Source of the DNA: Lentilactobacillus parafarraginis DSM 18390 = JCM 14109
Lineage (GTDB): Bacteria; Bacillota; Bacilli; Lactobacillales; Lactobacillaceae
DNA: 64,000 nucleotides
Direction of reading: 5' to 3'
Assembly (NCBI RefSeq): GCF_001435895.1
Contig: NZ_AZFZ01000003.1
Coordinates: forward strand, 28,193 to 92,192
Made by a program: the position numbers and the translations under genes
Notes under the pieces: model-generated
The model's input: only the letters and a program-made list of their open reading frames with translations
Database searches by the model: none
Told to the model about the DNA's origin: nothing
Part shown: positions 1 through 7,771 of the stretch, piece after piece
How positions within the stretch are numbered: position 1 is the first letter of the stretch
Layout of the letters: every line of letters begins with the position of its first letter

Positions 1-61
1 ATAGTAGTTCTTAGTTAACTTTTGCGCCGCAATTCCATTATTAATGATTATCAGTCCTCAA

Positions 62-811
62 TTAGTGTTCAGAAGCCCCAGTCGTCGCGTCTTGTTCGGA
101 CGTCGGCGCTTCCTGGGGTTGATCGCCTTCGGATTTGTCGTTATTTTCCGACTCGGTATCCTGATCAACTGCTTCGGAGGCACCGGTTTGCGCGTCAGTT
201 TCTTCCGACGCCCCGGTAACCACGTCGGTGTTCAAATTGAGATACGCCTGGGTTGGCGACGTTTGGGCATCAACGCTTGTCTGTTTGCGAACAAAAATTG
301 CAAACCGGGTGAAGTCCCGATCCAACTGATCCAACGCAGCTTGATCACGCAATGTCCCATTAGCGAATGCCTCATTTGCTTGCCTTAATGCAAACTGGCC
401 ACCGCCAAGGACGTTAGCGGAAAGCCCCACCGCGCTTAGAACCTGCTTCACGCTTGCTCTCGCAAACGCCGCCCCGGTATCATCAGCAGATACGCCAATC
501 ACCATCACCGGTTTATCTTCAAAAAGTTGGGGCATTCTGGAAAACCATTCCAAAACCGATTTTAACGCCGCCGGCATCCACTGAGCATACTCCGGCGTCG
601 CAACAATCACGCCATCGGCTGCCGCAATTTGATGGGCCAACCCTGCCACTTCGGCAGGCATTTTGGCCGCCGTTTCATCGAACATCGGCATCCCGTGGAT
701 CGGGGCCACTTCGATAACTGCCTGATTCGCGTAACGCTTTTTCATCATTGCCAACAACGTTTGACTCGGTGACGCCTTTGACTGAGTTCCAACCATCGCA
801 ACTAATTTCAC
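62..811 (-). CDS. NAD(P)H-dependent FMN reductase family protein with acidic C-terminal tail
   Basis: Flavodoxin-like reductase of the NADPH-dependent FMN reductase family (cytosolic quinone or azo-type reductions are usual; substrate unknown). The first ~180 residues carry the fold: N-terminal strand KLVAMVGTQSKASPSQ forming the FMN phosphate loop, a central ATPEYAQWMPAALKSVLEWF motif that binds the flavin ring, and VIGVSADDTGAAFA after it. The start is GTG, chosen because AAAGGCGG lies 6 bases upstream. The last ~60 residues are an acidic, Ser/Thr/Asp/Glu/Gln-rich tail in which the pentapeptide TGASE occurs three times; this is not part of the family fold. It is a single gene with no clear partner. 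Confidence 0.85.
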   Translation of the reverse strand: MKLVAMVGTQSKASPSQTLLAMMKKRYANQAVIEVAPIHGMPMFDETAAKMPAEVAGLAHQIAAADGVIVATPEYAQWMPAALKSVLEWFSRMPQLFEDKPVMVIGVSADDTGAAFARASVKQVLSAVGLSANVLGGGQFALRQANEAFANGTLRDQAALDQLDRDFTRFAIFVRKQTSVDAQTSPTQAYLNLNTDVVTGASEETDAQTGASEAVDQDTESENNDKSEGDQPQEAPTSEQDATTGASEH

Positions 812-908
812 GATGCACCGCCTTTCATATTTAACACCTGTATGTGACTAATTATAACCCATGGTTAGCACCCACGAAATGGTGATTTCGACCTAATTGT
901 CGCTAACC

Positions 909-1283
909 TTAATGCCCATGAGTTTTGCCGCGCATCACGTGATCGGCGTGGGCCAGCATTTCGTTTACCACGTCTAAAATATGCGGATCATCCAACCGGT
1001 AGTAATTGGCCTTGCCAACCCGATGGGCGCTGACCAGCTGGTGTTTGCGAAGCAGTGCCAAGTGGTGGGAAACGACCGACTGTTCCAGACCCAGTAAGGT
1101 TCCCAGTTCCCCCACGTTTAGCTCGCGCTGTTCAAGCACCTGCAGCATTTGGAGACGGGCGGGATTGCTGAGTAACTTGAAAATCCGTTCTGATTCCGCC
1201 AATCGCCGGTGGTTAATCAATTGGATGTCATTAATATCCGCTTCGGAATTGGCCCGCCCTGACAGCTGGGAATTCTCAGTCAT
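909..1283 (-). CDS. ArsR/SmtB-family metal-responsive repressor
   Basis: Winged-helix repressor of 124 residues. The region around [53 protein letters not shown] is the classic ArsR helix-turn-helix, with [10 protein letters not shown] as recognition helix. The C-terminal helix has [24 protein letters not shown], whose Asp/His pattern resembles the alpha-5 zinc/cobalt site of CzrA/SmtB sensors, so Zn, Co or a related ion is the likely inducer (inference). The gene starts inside the last codons of the upstream efflux gene (8-base overlap), so the two are translationally coupled. Inverted and direct repeats upstream of the pair are the probable operator. Confidence 0.88.
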   Translation of the reverse strand: MTENSQLSGRANSEADINDIQLINHRRLAESERIFKLLSNPARLQMLQVLEQRELNVGELGTLLGLEQSVVSHHLALLRKHQLVSAHRVGKANYYRLDDPHILDVVNEMLAHADHVMRGKTHGH

Positions 1284-1893
1284 CGCTGGTCACCCCTTCA
1301 AGGCCTTCACTGGCAATAAAGTAAACTAACACGAGGGCGGCAACCGAATCGGCCCACCACCAGTTGAACAGGAAGGTTAGCAGCGCGCCAACCAGCACGG
1401 TTGCGGCCATGTAGGCACAGGTGATGTTGCACATGCCATCTTCCACTAAGGCGTCAGAATGTAGTTGCTTGCCCAAGCGCCGTTTGCAAATCGTCAAAAT
1501 TGGCATCAATATGACCGAGGCAATGGCAATCGCCATGCCGGAATAGCTGGTATCGGCCGCCTGATGGGAAAATAAATTAATCAATGAGATAACGGCGACG
1601 TAACCTGCCAATAACAGCAGAACCGCCCCAACAATTCGTGACGAACGCTTTTCGGCCAGGGCAATTTCTTCTGCTGAAGCCCCGGCCGCCTGTTTTCGTA
1701 ATCGCCAAATTAACGTGCTGCCAGAGATAATTTCCAAAAAACTGTCCAGCCCAAAAGCGATTAACAAAATCGAACCGGCCTTCAGTCCCGATATGAACCC
1801 GACCAAAAATTCAAAGGCCATCCAGCCGGTCGAGAAATATTCGGTATGCAGGGCACGATCAACCAACGCCCGTTTTCCGATCTGATTTTCCAT
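1276..1893 (-). CDS. cation efflux (CDF-like) membrane protein
   Basis: Membrane protein of 205 residues resembling the transmembrane half of cation diffusion facilitators, probably exporting a divalent metal out of the cytosol. Several hydrophobic helices are visible, and the motif pairs FGLDSFLEI and [13 protein letters not shown] correspond to the intramembrane metal-site regions of CDF proteins. The C-terminal cytosolic ferredoxin-like domain of full-length CDFs (about 300 residues) is absent, and the chain ends shortly after the last helix. ATG start with GGGGATGGG upstream. It is first in a two-gene operon with the ArsR repressor, which supports metal-responsive efflux. Confidence 0.8.
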   Translation of the reverse strand: MENQIGKRALVDRALHTEYFSTGWMAFEFLVGFISGLKAGSILLIAFGLDSFLEIISGSTLIWRLRKQAAGASAEEIALAEKRSSRIVGAVLLLLAGYVAVISLINLFSHQAADTSYSGMAIAIASVILMPILTICKRRLGKQLHSDALVEDGMCNITCAYMAATVLVGALLTFLFNWWWADSVAALVLVYFIASEGLEGVTSDD

Positions 1894-1910
1894 GTCATCC
1901 CATCCCCATT

Positions 1911-1968
1911 TAATATGTCGTCATGTTAATATGTCGTCATGTTCATATGTTGACTTTAACATGTGAAC
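1911..1968. promoter_or_regulatory. probable ArsR operator region
   Basis: Between the efflux gene and the divergent gene there is an exact 16-bp direct repeat, TAATATGTCGTCATGT twice back to back (1911-1926 and 1927-1942). It runs into an inverted repeat whose arms GTTCATATGTT and AACATGTGAAC pair at 10 of 11 positions around a 6-base spacer (1941-1968). The GAACAT/ATGTTC half-site style fits CzrA/SmtB-type operators. That the neighbouring ArsR protein binds here is inference. Confidence 0.6.
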
Positions 1969-2120
1969 TGACCGCCGTCAATTTTAATGTGAATCCGACC
2001 CAATTCCATGCAAATGACCCCGCTGCCAAAAAGATAATCGCTTTGTTTTACTTTGGCAGGATTGCATGATAGGTTTATGTAAAGTGTCACAGGTTTACAC
2101 GAATCGAGAGGAGCAGGCCC

Positions 2121-2777
2121 ATGCAGAGCAAAATTTCAGAACAATACTTTCTATTAGCTGAAAACACCGGCAATCGCAGTGCCATTATGCGGGGAATCCG
2201 CCGCCGGGCTTACCTGACGGCCTGTATTTTATTTGATATGCAGCTGGGCCAACTCGTCAAATTCTCCAATAACTGCATTGAGGTGATTGCCCCACTGCCG
2301 CGGGAATACGCGTTCTTGAACCCGGTTGTTGACAGCATTGACGACCGGATTAGTAAGACGGCCAAGAACAGCCTGCGCCATTTAATTTTGAATCGGCAAA
2401 TTAACCGCGCGGTATATGATGGCGTGGGCAAACGGCTCCTCGCCAAAAATCAGGTCACAAAAACCACCAGCCGCGGCCTACTCTTCAGTCACGATAAGTA
2501 CGATCCCACTCCCGAGGCCCAGCAGCGGGTGATCCAACATATCCGCGAAACGTTTCTAAATCAGCAGCAGCCTTCCGCCGAAATTGTCGCCCTGGTCTCA
2601 TCCCTTTCGAGGACCCGGATTCTCAAAGATTACTTCGATAAGTCGGAACTGGCAGCGATTAAAGAACAATTAGCCGTTTTCCGGGCTGATTCCGGATACA
2701 ATGACTTCTTTAAATTTGCCAAATGGATTGACGAGTTCATCACCACGATCATTCTCGCGGCGTCAAGTCACGGTTAA
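2121..2777 (+). CDS. GPP34 (GOLPH3-like) family protein
   Basis: Soluble 218-residue protein with the general pattern of the GPP34 family, the bacterial relatives of eukaryotic GOLPH3/Vps74. Visible cues are an opening YFLLAENTGN, an early helix AYLTACILFDMQLGQLVKF, a central RAVYDGVGKRLLAKN segment followed by the Gly/Leu-rich hinge SRGLLFSHDKYDPTPEAQQRV, and a late EIVALVSSLSRTRIL region. No signal peptide or membrane helix is evident. In eukaryotes the family binds PI4P and glycosyltransferases; its bacterial role is not settled. ATG start after GAGAGGAG. It stands alone, divergent from the metal-efflux pair and convergent with a secreted protein gene. Family assignment is by motif pattern only. 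Confidence 0.6.
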   Translation: MQSKISEQYFLLAENTGNRSAIMRGIRRRAYLTACILFDMQLGQLVKFSNNCIEVIAPLPREYAFLNPVVDSIDDRISKTAKNSLRHLILNRQINRAVYDGVGKRLLAKNQVTKTTSRGLLFSHDKYDPTPEAQQRVIQHIRETFLNQQQPSAEIVALVSSLSRTRILKDYFDKSELAAIKEQLAVFRADSGYNDFFKFAKWIDEFITTIILAASSHG

Positions 2778-2803
2778 ATTCATTCATGATCGACAGCATA
2801 TAA

Positions 2804-2846
2804 GAAAAAATCTCGCAAACCGAATTTCGGTTTCGCGAGATTTTTA
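2804..2846. terminator. bidirectional rho-independent terminator
   Basis: Stem AAATCTCGC-AAACCGAA / TTCGGTTT-CGCGAGATTT flanked by A-run and T-run, lying between two convergent genes, so it can stop transcription from both sides. Confidence 0.9.
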
Positions 2847-2848
2847 CG

Positions 2849-3682
2849 TTAAAACAACACTTCAGTATGCATGTAATAATCCTTACCGGCAATCAAATAC
2901 CGCTCAGAAACTTCCACGGAATCCACGTACTGGGGATGGTCATCTTCGGGAATCATGGTAAGGGAATGTTCGCCGGTTCGGGTAATCGACAAACGATACT
3001 GGTCGTTACCGGTCTTGGCGACCCGGGTGAGCGGCGCGCCCTTAATCTTATTCTTGACGTAAAAATCAGTTGTCTTCCCGTTATCAACAGTCTTCCGAAT
3101 TTTCGCGTACCCCTGGGGCTTCGGCGCGTATGCTTGGAAAACCGGGACCTTGGAATAGGACTCCAGATACCCATCGACGGTCACTTTAAAGCCGGTTCCC
3201 TTCGCCTTAACCTCATCGGTTGGCCAGCGCACCCCGCGCCACAGATTACCGTCGGCCAAATAGCTACCGGCTGATCGGGTGTCCGGATCGGCCACGTAGT
3301 AGTATCGCAGATAGATCGGCGAAGCAATCTTTTTAAAGTTGGCGGTTGTTGCCCATATGCCGGCCGTCATGTTCGGTTTGCGTTTAGATTGATAGAACGG
3401 CTTGCGCAAATGATAACTCATCGAATCCATATCAATTGTGATGAAGGGATGATGGGTCCGCTTGCTTTTGGAAACGCCGGCGACCTGCACAACGGTCCCC
3501 TTAGGAAGGGTAATCTTAATATTTTTATAGTAGGCGTTTTTAATGGTCATTTGCCGCTGGGTCTGCAAATAACTTCGCTGGGTCACCTTTAAATAGTGAG
3601 TCTTGGCCTGCACCGTTGCTTGGCTGCCAACCAAGCCCAATATGATCGTCATGATCCCAATTAATAATCGATTTATCTTCAC
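2849..3682 (-). CDS. secreted protein of unknown function, paralogue A
   Basis: I do not recognise a named domain. The product (277 residues) has a signal peptide (MKINRLLIGIMTIILGLVGSQATVQA) and a mature part rich in Lys, Tyr and beta-branched residues, probably all-beta. It is a clear relative of the protein encoded just upstream: both have TQRQ early in the mature chain, LPKGTVVQVAGV / IPKNTTVQVTGI, an aromatic YLADGNLWRG / YVADGNLWQG block, VTVDGYLE / VTTDGYLE, and TRVAKTGNDQYRL / TKVAKKGDNRYRL near the C terminus. The start is GTG with TTGGGGGAT upstream, 2 bases after the stop of the upstream paralogue, so the two form an operon. Both are likely exported or cell-surface proteins. Confidence 0.8.
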   Translation of the reverse strand: MKINRLLIGIMTIILGLVGSQATVQAKTHYLKVTQRSYLQTQRQMTIKNAYYKNIKITLPKGTVVQVAGVSKSKRTHHPFITIDMDSMSYHLRKPFYQSKRKPNMTAGIWATTANFKKIASPIYLRYYYVADPDTRSAGSYLADGNLWRGVRWPTDEVKAKGTGFKVTVDGYLESYSKVPVFQAYAPKPQGYAKIRKTVDNGKTTDFYVKNKIKGAPLTRVAKTGNDQYRLSITRTGEHSLTMIPEDDHPQYVDSVEVSERYLIAGKDYYMHTEVLF

Positions 3683-3684
3683 GA

Positions 3685-4509
3685 TTAGTCATCCCCCAAA
3701 AAACGGGCGTTCTCAATATGCATGTAAAATTGCGTCCCGCTGATTGTATACAGTTCATTCAATGCGACCTGGGAGGCGTTATCGGCGTCCGGAATGGCGG
3801 TTGCCGTGTCGCCATAAGTCCGATAAATTCGGAGTCGATAACGATTATCGCCCTTTTTCGCAACTTTAGTTAATGGCAGCTGATTAAAGGATTTCTTGAA
3901 ATACAAATCCACATTTCTCCCGTGATGAACGGCTTTTTGGACCTTCATTGTCATGCTTGGTTTGGGGCTGATGACGTATTGATACGGCGACTGGTTAAAG
4001 TATTCCAAATAACCATCGGTGGTCACGGTAAAGCGCACGCCGATTTGCTGCTGATAATTAGCCGGCAGCGCACTGCCCTGCCATAAATTACCATCGGCAA
4101 CGTAGGTCAACAGCTTATGTCCAGCCGTGCTGCGGGTGATGTTATAGTATGCCAAGTAAGTCGGTTTTTTTACCAGCTTAAAGTTTTTCCCATTGGCCTG
4201 AATCCACCGACTCACCTTACTGGTGTTTTGAGCATTGAGTAACGGCTTACGCACGCCATAGCGAAGACGATCCACATTGAGGGCAACGTACTTCTTCCCG
4301 TGATCGTGCTTAATGCCGGTAACCTGCACGGTCGTGTTCTTAGGAATCGTGAGCTTAAGCGTCCGCTTGCTGTTGTACGTCTTCAATTGTCGCTGGGTTG
4401 TCAAAAAACTATTTGTCACAACCTTTGCCGATACGGTGACACTGCCGCCGGCAACCCCCATCAGAACGGCAATTCCCAGCCAACTGATCATTTGTCGAAA
4501 ATTTATCAT
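3685..4509 (-). CDS. secreted protein of unknown function, paralogue B
   Basis: Homologue of the next gene downstream, probably a tandem duplication. The start is set at the ATG preceded by GGGGGA at 7 bases (MINFRQMISW), giving 274 residues; a longer reading frame upstream lacks a ribosome binding site. The signal peptide is followed by a cleavage-like SVTVSAKV. It has no membrane anchor, no LPxTG and no recognised catalytic motif. The conserved ADGNLWQG and DGYLEYF blocks are shared with the paralogue and are the best family markers. Role unknown; a cell-surface or wall-bound function is inferred from secretion only. Confidence 0.8.
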   Translation of the reverse strand: MINFRQMISWLGIAVLMGVAGGSVTVSAKVVTNSFLTTQRQLKTYNSKRTLKLTIPKNTTVQVTGIKHDHGKKYVALNVDRLRYGVRKPLLNAQNTSKVSRWIQANGKNFKLVKKPTYLAYYNITRSTAGHKLLTYVADGNLWQGSALPANYQQQIGVRFTVTTDGYLEYFNQSPYQYVISPKPSMTMKVQKAVHHGRNVDLYFKKSFNQLPLTKVAKKGDNRYRLRIYRTYGDTATAIPDADNASQVALNELYTISGTQFYMHIENARFLGDD

Positions 4510-4780
4510 AACGTCCCCCACTTTTGTAATGGTATTCACCGTTAATTTTACCCCATCGAGACTCATTGGGAGACGGATTTTGAAAAATAATTTTCCCTGA
4601 TTAATCCCCTGCTGAAATTTGACCCGTCAAGGGAATTTGCCAATCCTTAATGGCGATAATTAAATCTTAACCACCATTTCAGCGTGACATTTTTCGTCAA
4701 TAGATCCCAAAACTTCTGTAACCTTCTTGAAATCTTCACCGGTTATCATGGCACCACAAATTAAAAAATGAGGTGTTCCT

Positions 4781-5374
4781 TTGAAATTCAGCAAAATTAT
4801 TTTAAGTCTCGCAGCTGCCGGTGCCATTATGGGCGGCGCTGCCACCACGGCCAGTGCCAATCCGGCAACCGGCAGCCAACCAACGTATTCCCAGCAGACC
4901 AGTTCATATGCCCAACCCAATCGTCAGGCCACTTATAGGAATCAGACGAACCAGGCAAATCAGCCGGCGACTCAGTCAACTGGAACAACCACCAGTGACT
5001 CGACCAGTCAGGCTAACGCCGTGGTCTCATTGGCCAAACAGCTGGCGACTCAAAACATCCCCTACGTTTGGGGCGGCGAATCACTCAGCGGCATGGATTG
5101 TTCGGGCCTGACCGACTACGTTTACCAAAAAGCAGCCGGTATCAGTCTTGGTCACTACACCGTCACGCAAGAAAGTCACGTTACCAAGAAAGCCTTTGCT
5201 GACGCGCAGCCTGGCGACCTGCTCTTCTGGGGCAGTCAGGGTGCCAGCTATCACGTTGCCATCTACATTGGCAATAACCAGTATGTTGCGGCTCCCCAAC
5301 CAGGCCAAAACGTCGAAATTCAAACCATTAACAGCGCGTTTATGCCAAGCTTTGCCGGCCACGTAAACGGGTAA
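4781..5374 (+). CDS. NlpC/P60 family peptidoglycan endopeptidase
   Basis: Secreted cysteine peptidase of 197 residues that should cleave peptide stems of the cell wall. The signal peptide MKFSKIILSLAAAGAIMGGAATTASA is followed by a Gln/Thr/Ser/Asn-rich low-complexity linker (~residues 30-80) and an NlpC/P60 domain from about residue 85. Catalytic Cys is in GMDCSGLTDYVY, the His in SYHVAIYIGNNQYV, with a third polar residue downstream as usual. PYVWGG and QPGDLLFWG are family hallmarks. Start is TTG after GAGGTGTTCC. There is no LysM or SH3 wall-binding module, so targeting may depend on the linker. Confidence 0.9.
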   Translation: MKFSKIILSLAAAGAIMGGAATTASANPATGSQPTYSQQTSSYAQPNRQATYRNQTNQANQPATQSTGTTTSDSTSQANAVVSLAKQLATQNIPYVWGGESLSGMDCSGLTDYVYQKAAGISLGHYTVTQESHVTKKAFADAQPGDLLFWGSQGASYHVAIYIGNNQYVAAPQPGQNVEIQTINSAFMPSFAGHVNG

Positions 5375-5402
5375 TTCACCCAACCAACCTCCCAAATTCC
5401 GT

Positions 5403-5469
5403 AAAAAAGCCAGCTGCCAGTTCTAAACGATTCACTCATCGTTAGAATCTGAGCCAGCTGGCTTTTTTA
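5403..5469. terminator. bidirectional rho-independent terminator
   Basis: AAAAAAGCCAGCTG pairs with CAGCTGGCTTTTTT around an inner TTCTAACGAT-type hairpin. It sits between the convergent NlpC/P60 gene and the next minus-strand gene, whose last codons it overlaps. Confidence 0.9.
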
Positions 5470-6231
5470 GACGTGGGCATGTTGATCATAGGTAAATGGC
5501 AGCGAGACGCTAAAGCCACTGCTAACAGAATTAAGCGTCGCGGCACTCTTGGAACCGGCAAACGTCAGACGCACACTTTGCGGCTGAGCCGTTCCAGTAA
5601 ACTTGTCAACCAAGACGTGGATCGTAAACGTATGCCGCGAATGGGCTGCCAGGTTTTCAGATTGGCCGTCATCAATCACTAATTCATCGGTTCCATCCAA
5701 AATGTTGCTGTTGGCAAGTTCGACTTGCTTTAAGCCACCAAACGTCACCGGGTTGGCAAAGTGATTGCTAACCGTATAGGAAACTTTTAGGTAAGTATAG
5801 GGATTGCTGACCTGAGCCAAGTTATAGTCACTGGCAGAATTTGACCGCTGCTCGGCGGTCTTCGGCGTATTTGAACAAATTTTGGCCCAGTTAATCGTGG
5901 TCGTCAATTTTTTCCGGTTAAAGGTTAAGTTCTGGCGCGTCGCAATTCCCCGAAGCTTAATTCGGCCATAGCGGGCACTGTCATAGTACTGCCCCACCCG
6001 ATATAAGGGCGCGTGATCAATATCATTGGGGTCCTGCTGCTTGGTACTTACCCGTTTCTTATGATGAGACTTCTCACTAGCGGCCGTCGATGAAACACTG
6101 GCCGTCCCGCTGGCGGAATGATTAATCATCGGCGGCACAAAATACAGGGCAGCCAACAAAATAAGAATTGCCCCGCAGATCACCAGCCACCATCGATAAG
6201 TGCCCCGCCGATTTCGTGAAGAATGTTTGAT
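5467..6231 (-). CDS. membrane-anchored extracellular protein with apparent ATC start codon
   Basis: Unknown function. A single N-terminal transmembrane helix (LVICGAILILLAALYFV) is followed by a Ser/Ala/His/Lys linker and a ~170-residue extracellular domain rich in beta strands (YTYLKVSYTVSNHF, VRLTFAGS), reminiscent of DUF4352/DUF5067-style lipoprotein folds but not assignable by eye. An internal GTG start would fall inside the helix and has no ribosome binding site. In the same frame, 16 codons upstream, GGAGGG is followed 6 bases later by ATC, and the intervening residues KHSSRNRRGTYRWW form the expected positive cytosolic flank. I therefore extend the gene to that ATC. It stands alone. 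Confidence 0.6.
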   Translation of the reverse strand: MKHSSRNRRGTYRWWLVICGAILILLAALYFVPPMINHSASGTASVSSTAASEKSHHKKRVSTKQQDPNDIDHAPLYRVGQYYDSARYGRIKLRGIATRQNLTFNRKKLTTTINWAKICSNTPKTAEQRSNSASDYNLAQVSNPYTYLKVSYTVSNHFANPVTFGGLKQVELANSNILDGTDELVIDDGQSENLAAHSRHTFTIHVLVDKFTGTAQPQSVRLTFAGSKSAATLNSVSSGFSVSLPFTYDQHAHV

Positions 6232-6243
6232 GCTGATCCCTCC
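6229..6243 (-). promoter_or_regulatory. ribosome binding site deciding a non-ATG start
   Basis: Minus strand reads GGAGGG then ATCAGC then ATC. The in-frame stop TAG lies just before it, so no other start with a usable spacing exists in this frame. Confidence 0.5.
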
Positions 6244-6482
6244 CTAATACATACTTGATAAGCCCAACTCGTTCACACAATGTTTTTATCATATCACGAA
6301 ATTCCAAGGCGTTGCCGCCCCATTTTAAAAACCTCGCCGACCAAGAGTCGTTCATTGCCAGCGCGACCGGAGATATCCAACTATCCCGGCCTTGGCCCCG
6401 TCGATGATGAAGCGTTTCCACCCCCGTCTGGTCCAAACAGTGCTATTCTACAAGCAAACGATATCAGAAAGAAGGAACGAAC

Positions 6483-6986
6483 ATGGCAGAACAAGTAAAC
6501 GGCGTCGCCCTTTACCACTCACTGTTTGGCACCGAAATTCATGATCCGCGAATTTTATTCGAGATGCTGACCGTCAACGTGTTTCAGCCAGGTTTAAACT
6601 GGCGGGTCGCTGCCAGTAAGATTCCGGTGTTTGACCGGGTCTTCAAACATTTCGACGTCGAAAAGATTGTCCAGCTCAATGAAGCGGATTTAGAAGCCCT
6701 TGAGGCGGATCCAGAAATGATTCGCAACCCAAGAAAGATCCGCGCCGTGGTTCAAAATGCCCGGGCAACCTTAAATCTGCAGCCAGAATTCAAAGACTTG
6801 GCCGAATATCTTTGGTCATTTAAACCCACGGACAATGTCGTTTCCGGAACGTTAAAGCAAGACTCCCACAGTCTGGGTGCTCAAGTTGCCAAAGACATGA
6901 AAAAACGCGGCTTCACCTTTGTCGGTCCCACAACCATGGAACTACTGCTTGTTGGCACCGGCATTCTCAACCATCACCCCGCCTAA
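6483..6986 (+). CDS. degenerate DNA-3-methyladenine glycosylase I-like protein
   Basis: Homologue of TagI (helix-hairpin-like glycosylase that removes 3-methyladenine), 167 residues against about 187 in E. coli. Shared segments: LFEMLTVNVFQPGLNW, MIRNPRKIRAVVQNARA, AEYLWSFKP, KKRGFTFVGPTTMELLLVGTGILNHH. However the Glu of the ExxQAGLSW motif, needed for catalysis and base recognition in TagI, is Asn here (VNVFQPGLNW), the N-terminal Cys of the zinc snap is missing, and the chain stops before the C-terminal Cys. It is therefore probably not a standard glycosylase. ATG start after GAAGGA; 19 bases upstream of the SDR-like gene, likely same operon. Confidence 0.75.
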   Translation: MAEQVNGVALYHSLFGTEIHDPRILFEMLTVNVFQPGLNWRVAASKIPVFDRVFKHFDVEKIVQLNEADLEALEADPEMIRNPRKIRAVVQNARATLNLQPEFKDLAEYLWSFKPTDNVVSGTLKQDSHSLGAQVAKDMKKRGFTFVGPTTMELLLVGTGILNHHPA

Positions 6987-7005
6987 CTGAAATGAGGTTC
7001 TTATC

Positions 7006-7662
7006 ATGGATCAAAAAATTGCGTTAATCGTCGGTCCCGGCCACGCCGGATTGGGGGAAGCCCTCGCAACCCGATTTGGTCACCGCGGATACACCATTGC
7101 CCTTCTGGGTCGCAAGCAGGCCCCCCTGGATGCCCTGGTCACAACGCTGGCCGCTGAACACATCAATGTGTTTGCGGTCACCGCTGACCTCGGCAACCAA
7201 AGCAGCCTGGCCGCGGCCATTAAAAGCGTGACCAGTCAGGGAACCCTTCAAGTGGTCATTTATACCGCGACTATGCGAACGAAAAATAAACCTTCAAGTC
7301 TGGATCAGGATGTTCTTACCGAAAGCCTGATCAGCAATCTTCTTGGTGCCGTAACTCTAACCCATTTGGCGCTCCCCTACGTCAAACAGGCTGGCGACGG
7401 GGTTCTGCTATATACCGGCAGCATTGTGGCTGCCAAGCCGGGCATCACTGATATTGAGCAGTCAATTGGCAAAGTGGGCCTGCGAAATTACGTGCTCGCC
7501 CTGAACAAAGAATTAGCCGGTTCTGGCGTCTTCGCAGGAATGGTTACAATCAACACCTATATTCGCAAGGGCCGGCCGGGTCACATGGATCCAATGGTCA
7601 TTGCCAAGGCATTCGAAGATCTGGCAGTCGCCCGGAACAAGGCCGAAGTGGCTTATCATTAG
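7006..7662 (+). CDS. SDR-like NAD(P)-binding protein lacking the catalytic Tyr
   Basis: Short-chain dehydrogenase/reductase fold, 218 residues. The dinucleotide loop is GPGHAGLG near the N terminus, followed by ALLGRKQAPLDAL (Arg typical of NADP preference), VTADLGNQSSL for the adenine pocket, and YTGSI at the position of the catalytic Ser strand. The usual YxxxK is replaced by SIGK in IEQSIGKVGLRNYV, so the acid/base Tyr is missing, and NNAG is replaced by YTATM. It may bind a nucleotide without classical oxidoreductase activity, or use another residue. ATG start after GAGG. Follows the TagI-like gene and ends at a strong terminator. Confidence 0.75.
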   Translation: MDQKIALIVGPGHAGLGEALATRFGHRGYTIALLGRKQAPLDALVTTLAAEHINVFAVTADLGNQSSLAAAIKSVTSQGTLQVVIYTATMRTKNKPSSLDQDVLTESLISNLLGAVTLTHLALPYVKQAGDGVLLYTGSIVAAKPGITDIEQSIGKVGLRNYVLALNKELAGSGVFAGMVTINTYIRKGRPGHMDPMVIAKAFEDLAVARNKAEVAYH

Positions 7663-7691
7663 CGATGGTCAACCAATTGGCCCAACAAAAT

Positions 7692-7744
7692 AAAAATCGA
7701 CGAATGCAGCCGGGAGAAATTCCGGGTTGCGTCCGTCGATTTTT
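7692..7744. terminator. bidirectional terminator between convergent genes
   Basis: AAAAATCGACG...CGTCGATTTTT outer stem with an inner GCAGCCGGGA / TCCGGGTTGC stem. Confidence 0.9.
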
Positions 7745-7771
7745 AAATAACGTTAAAATGATTAATAATGG

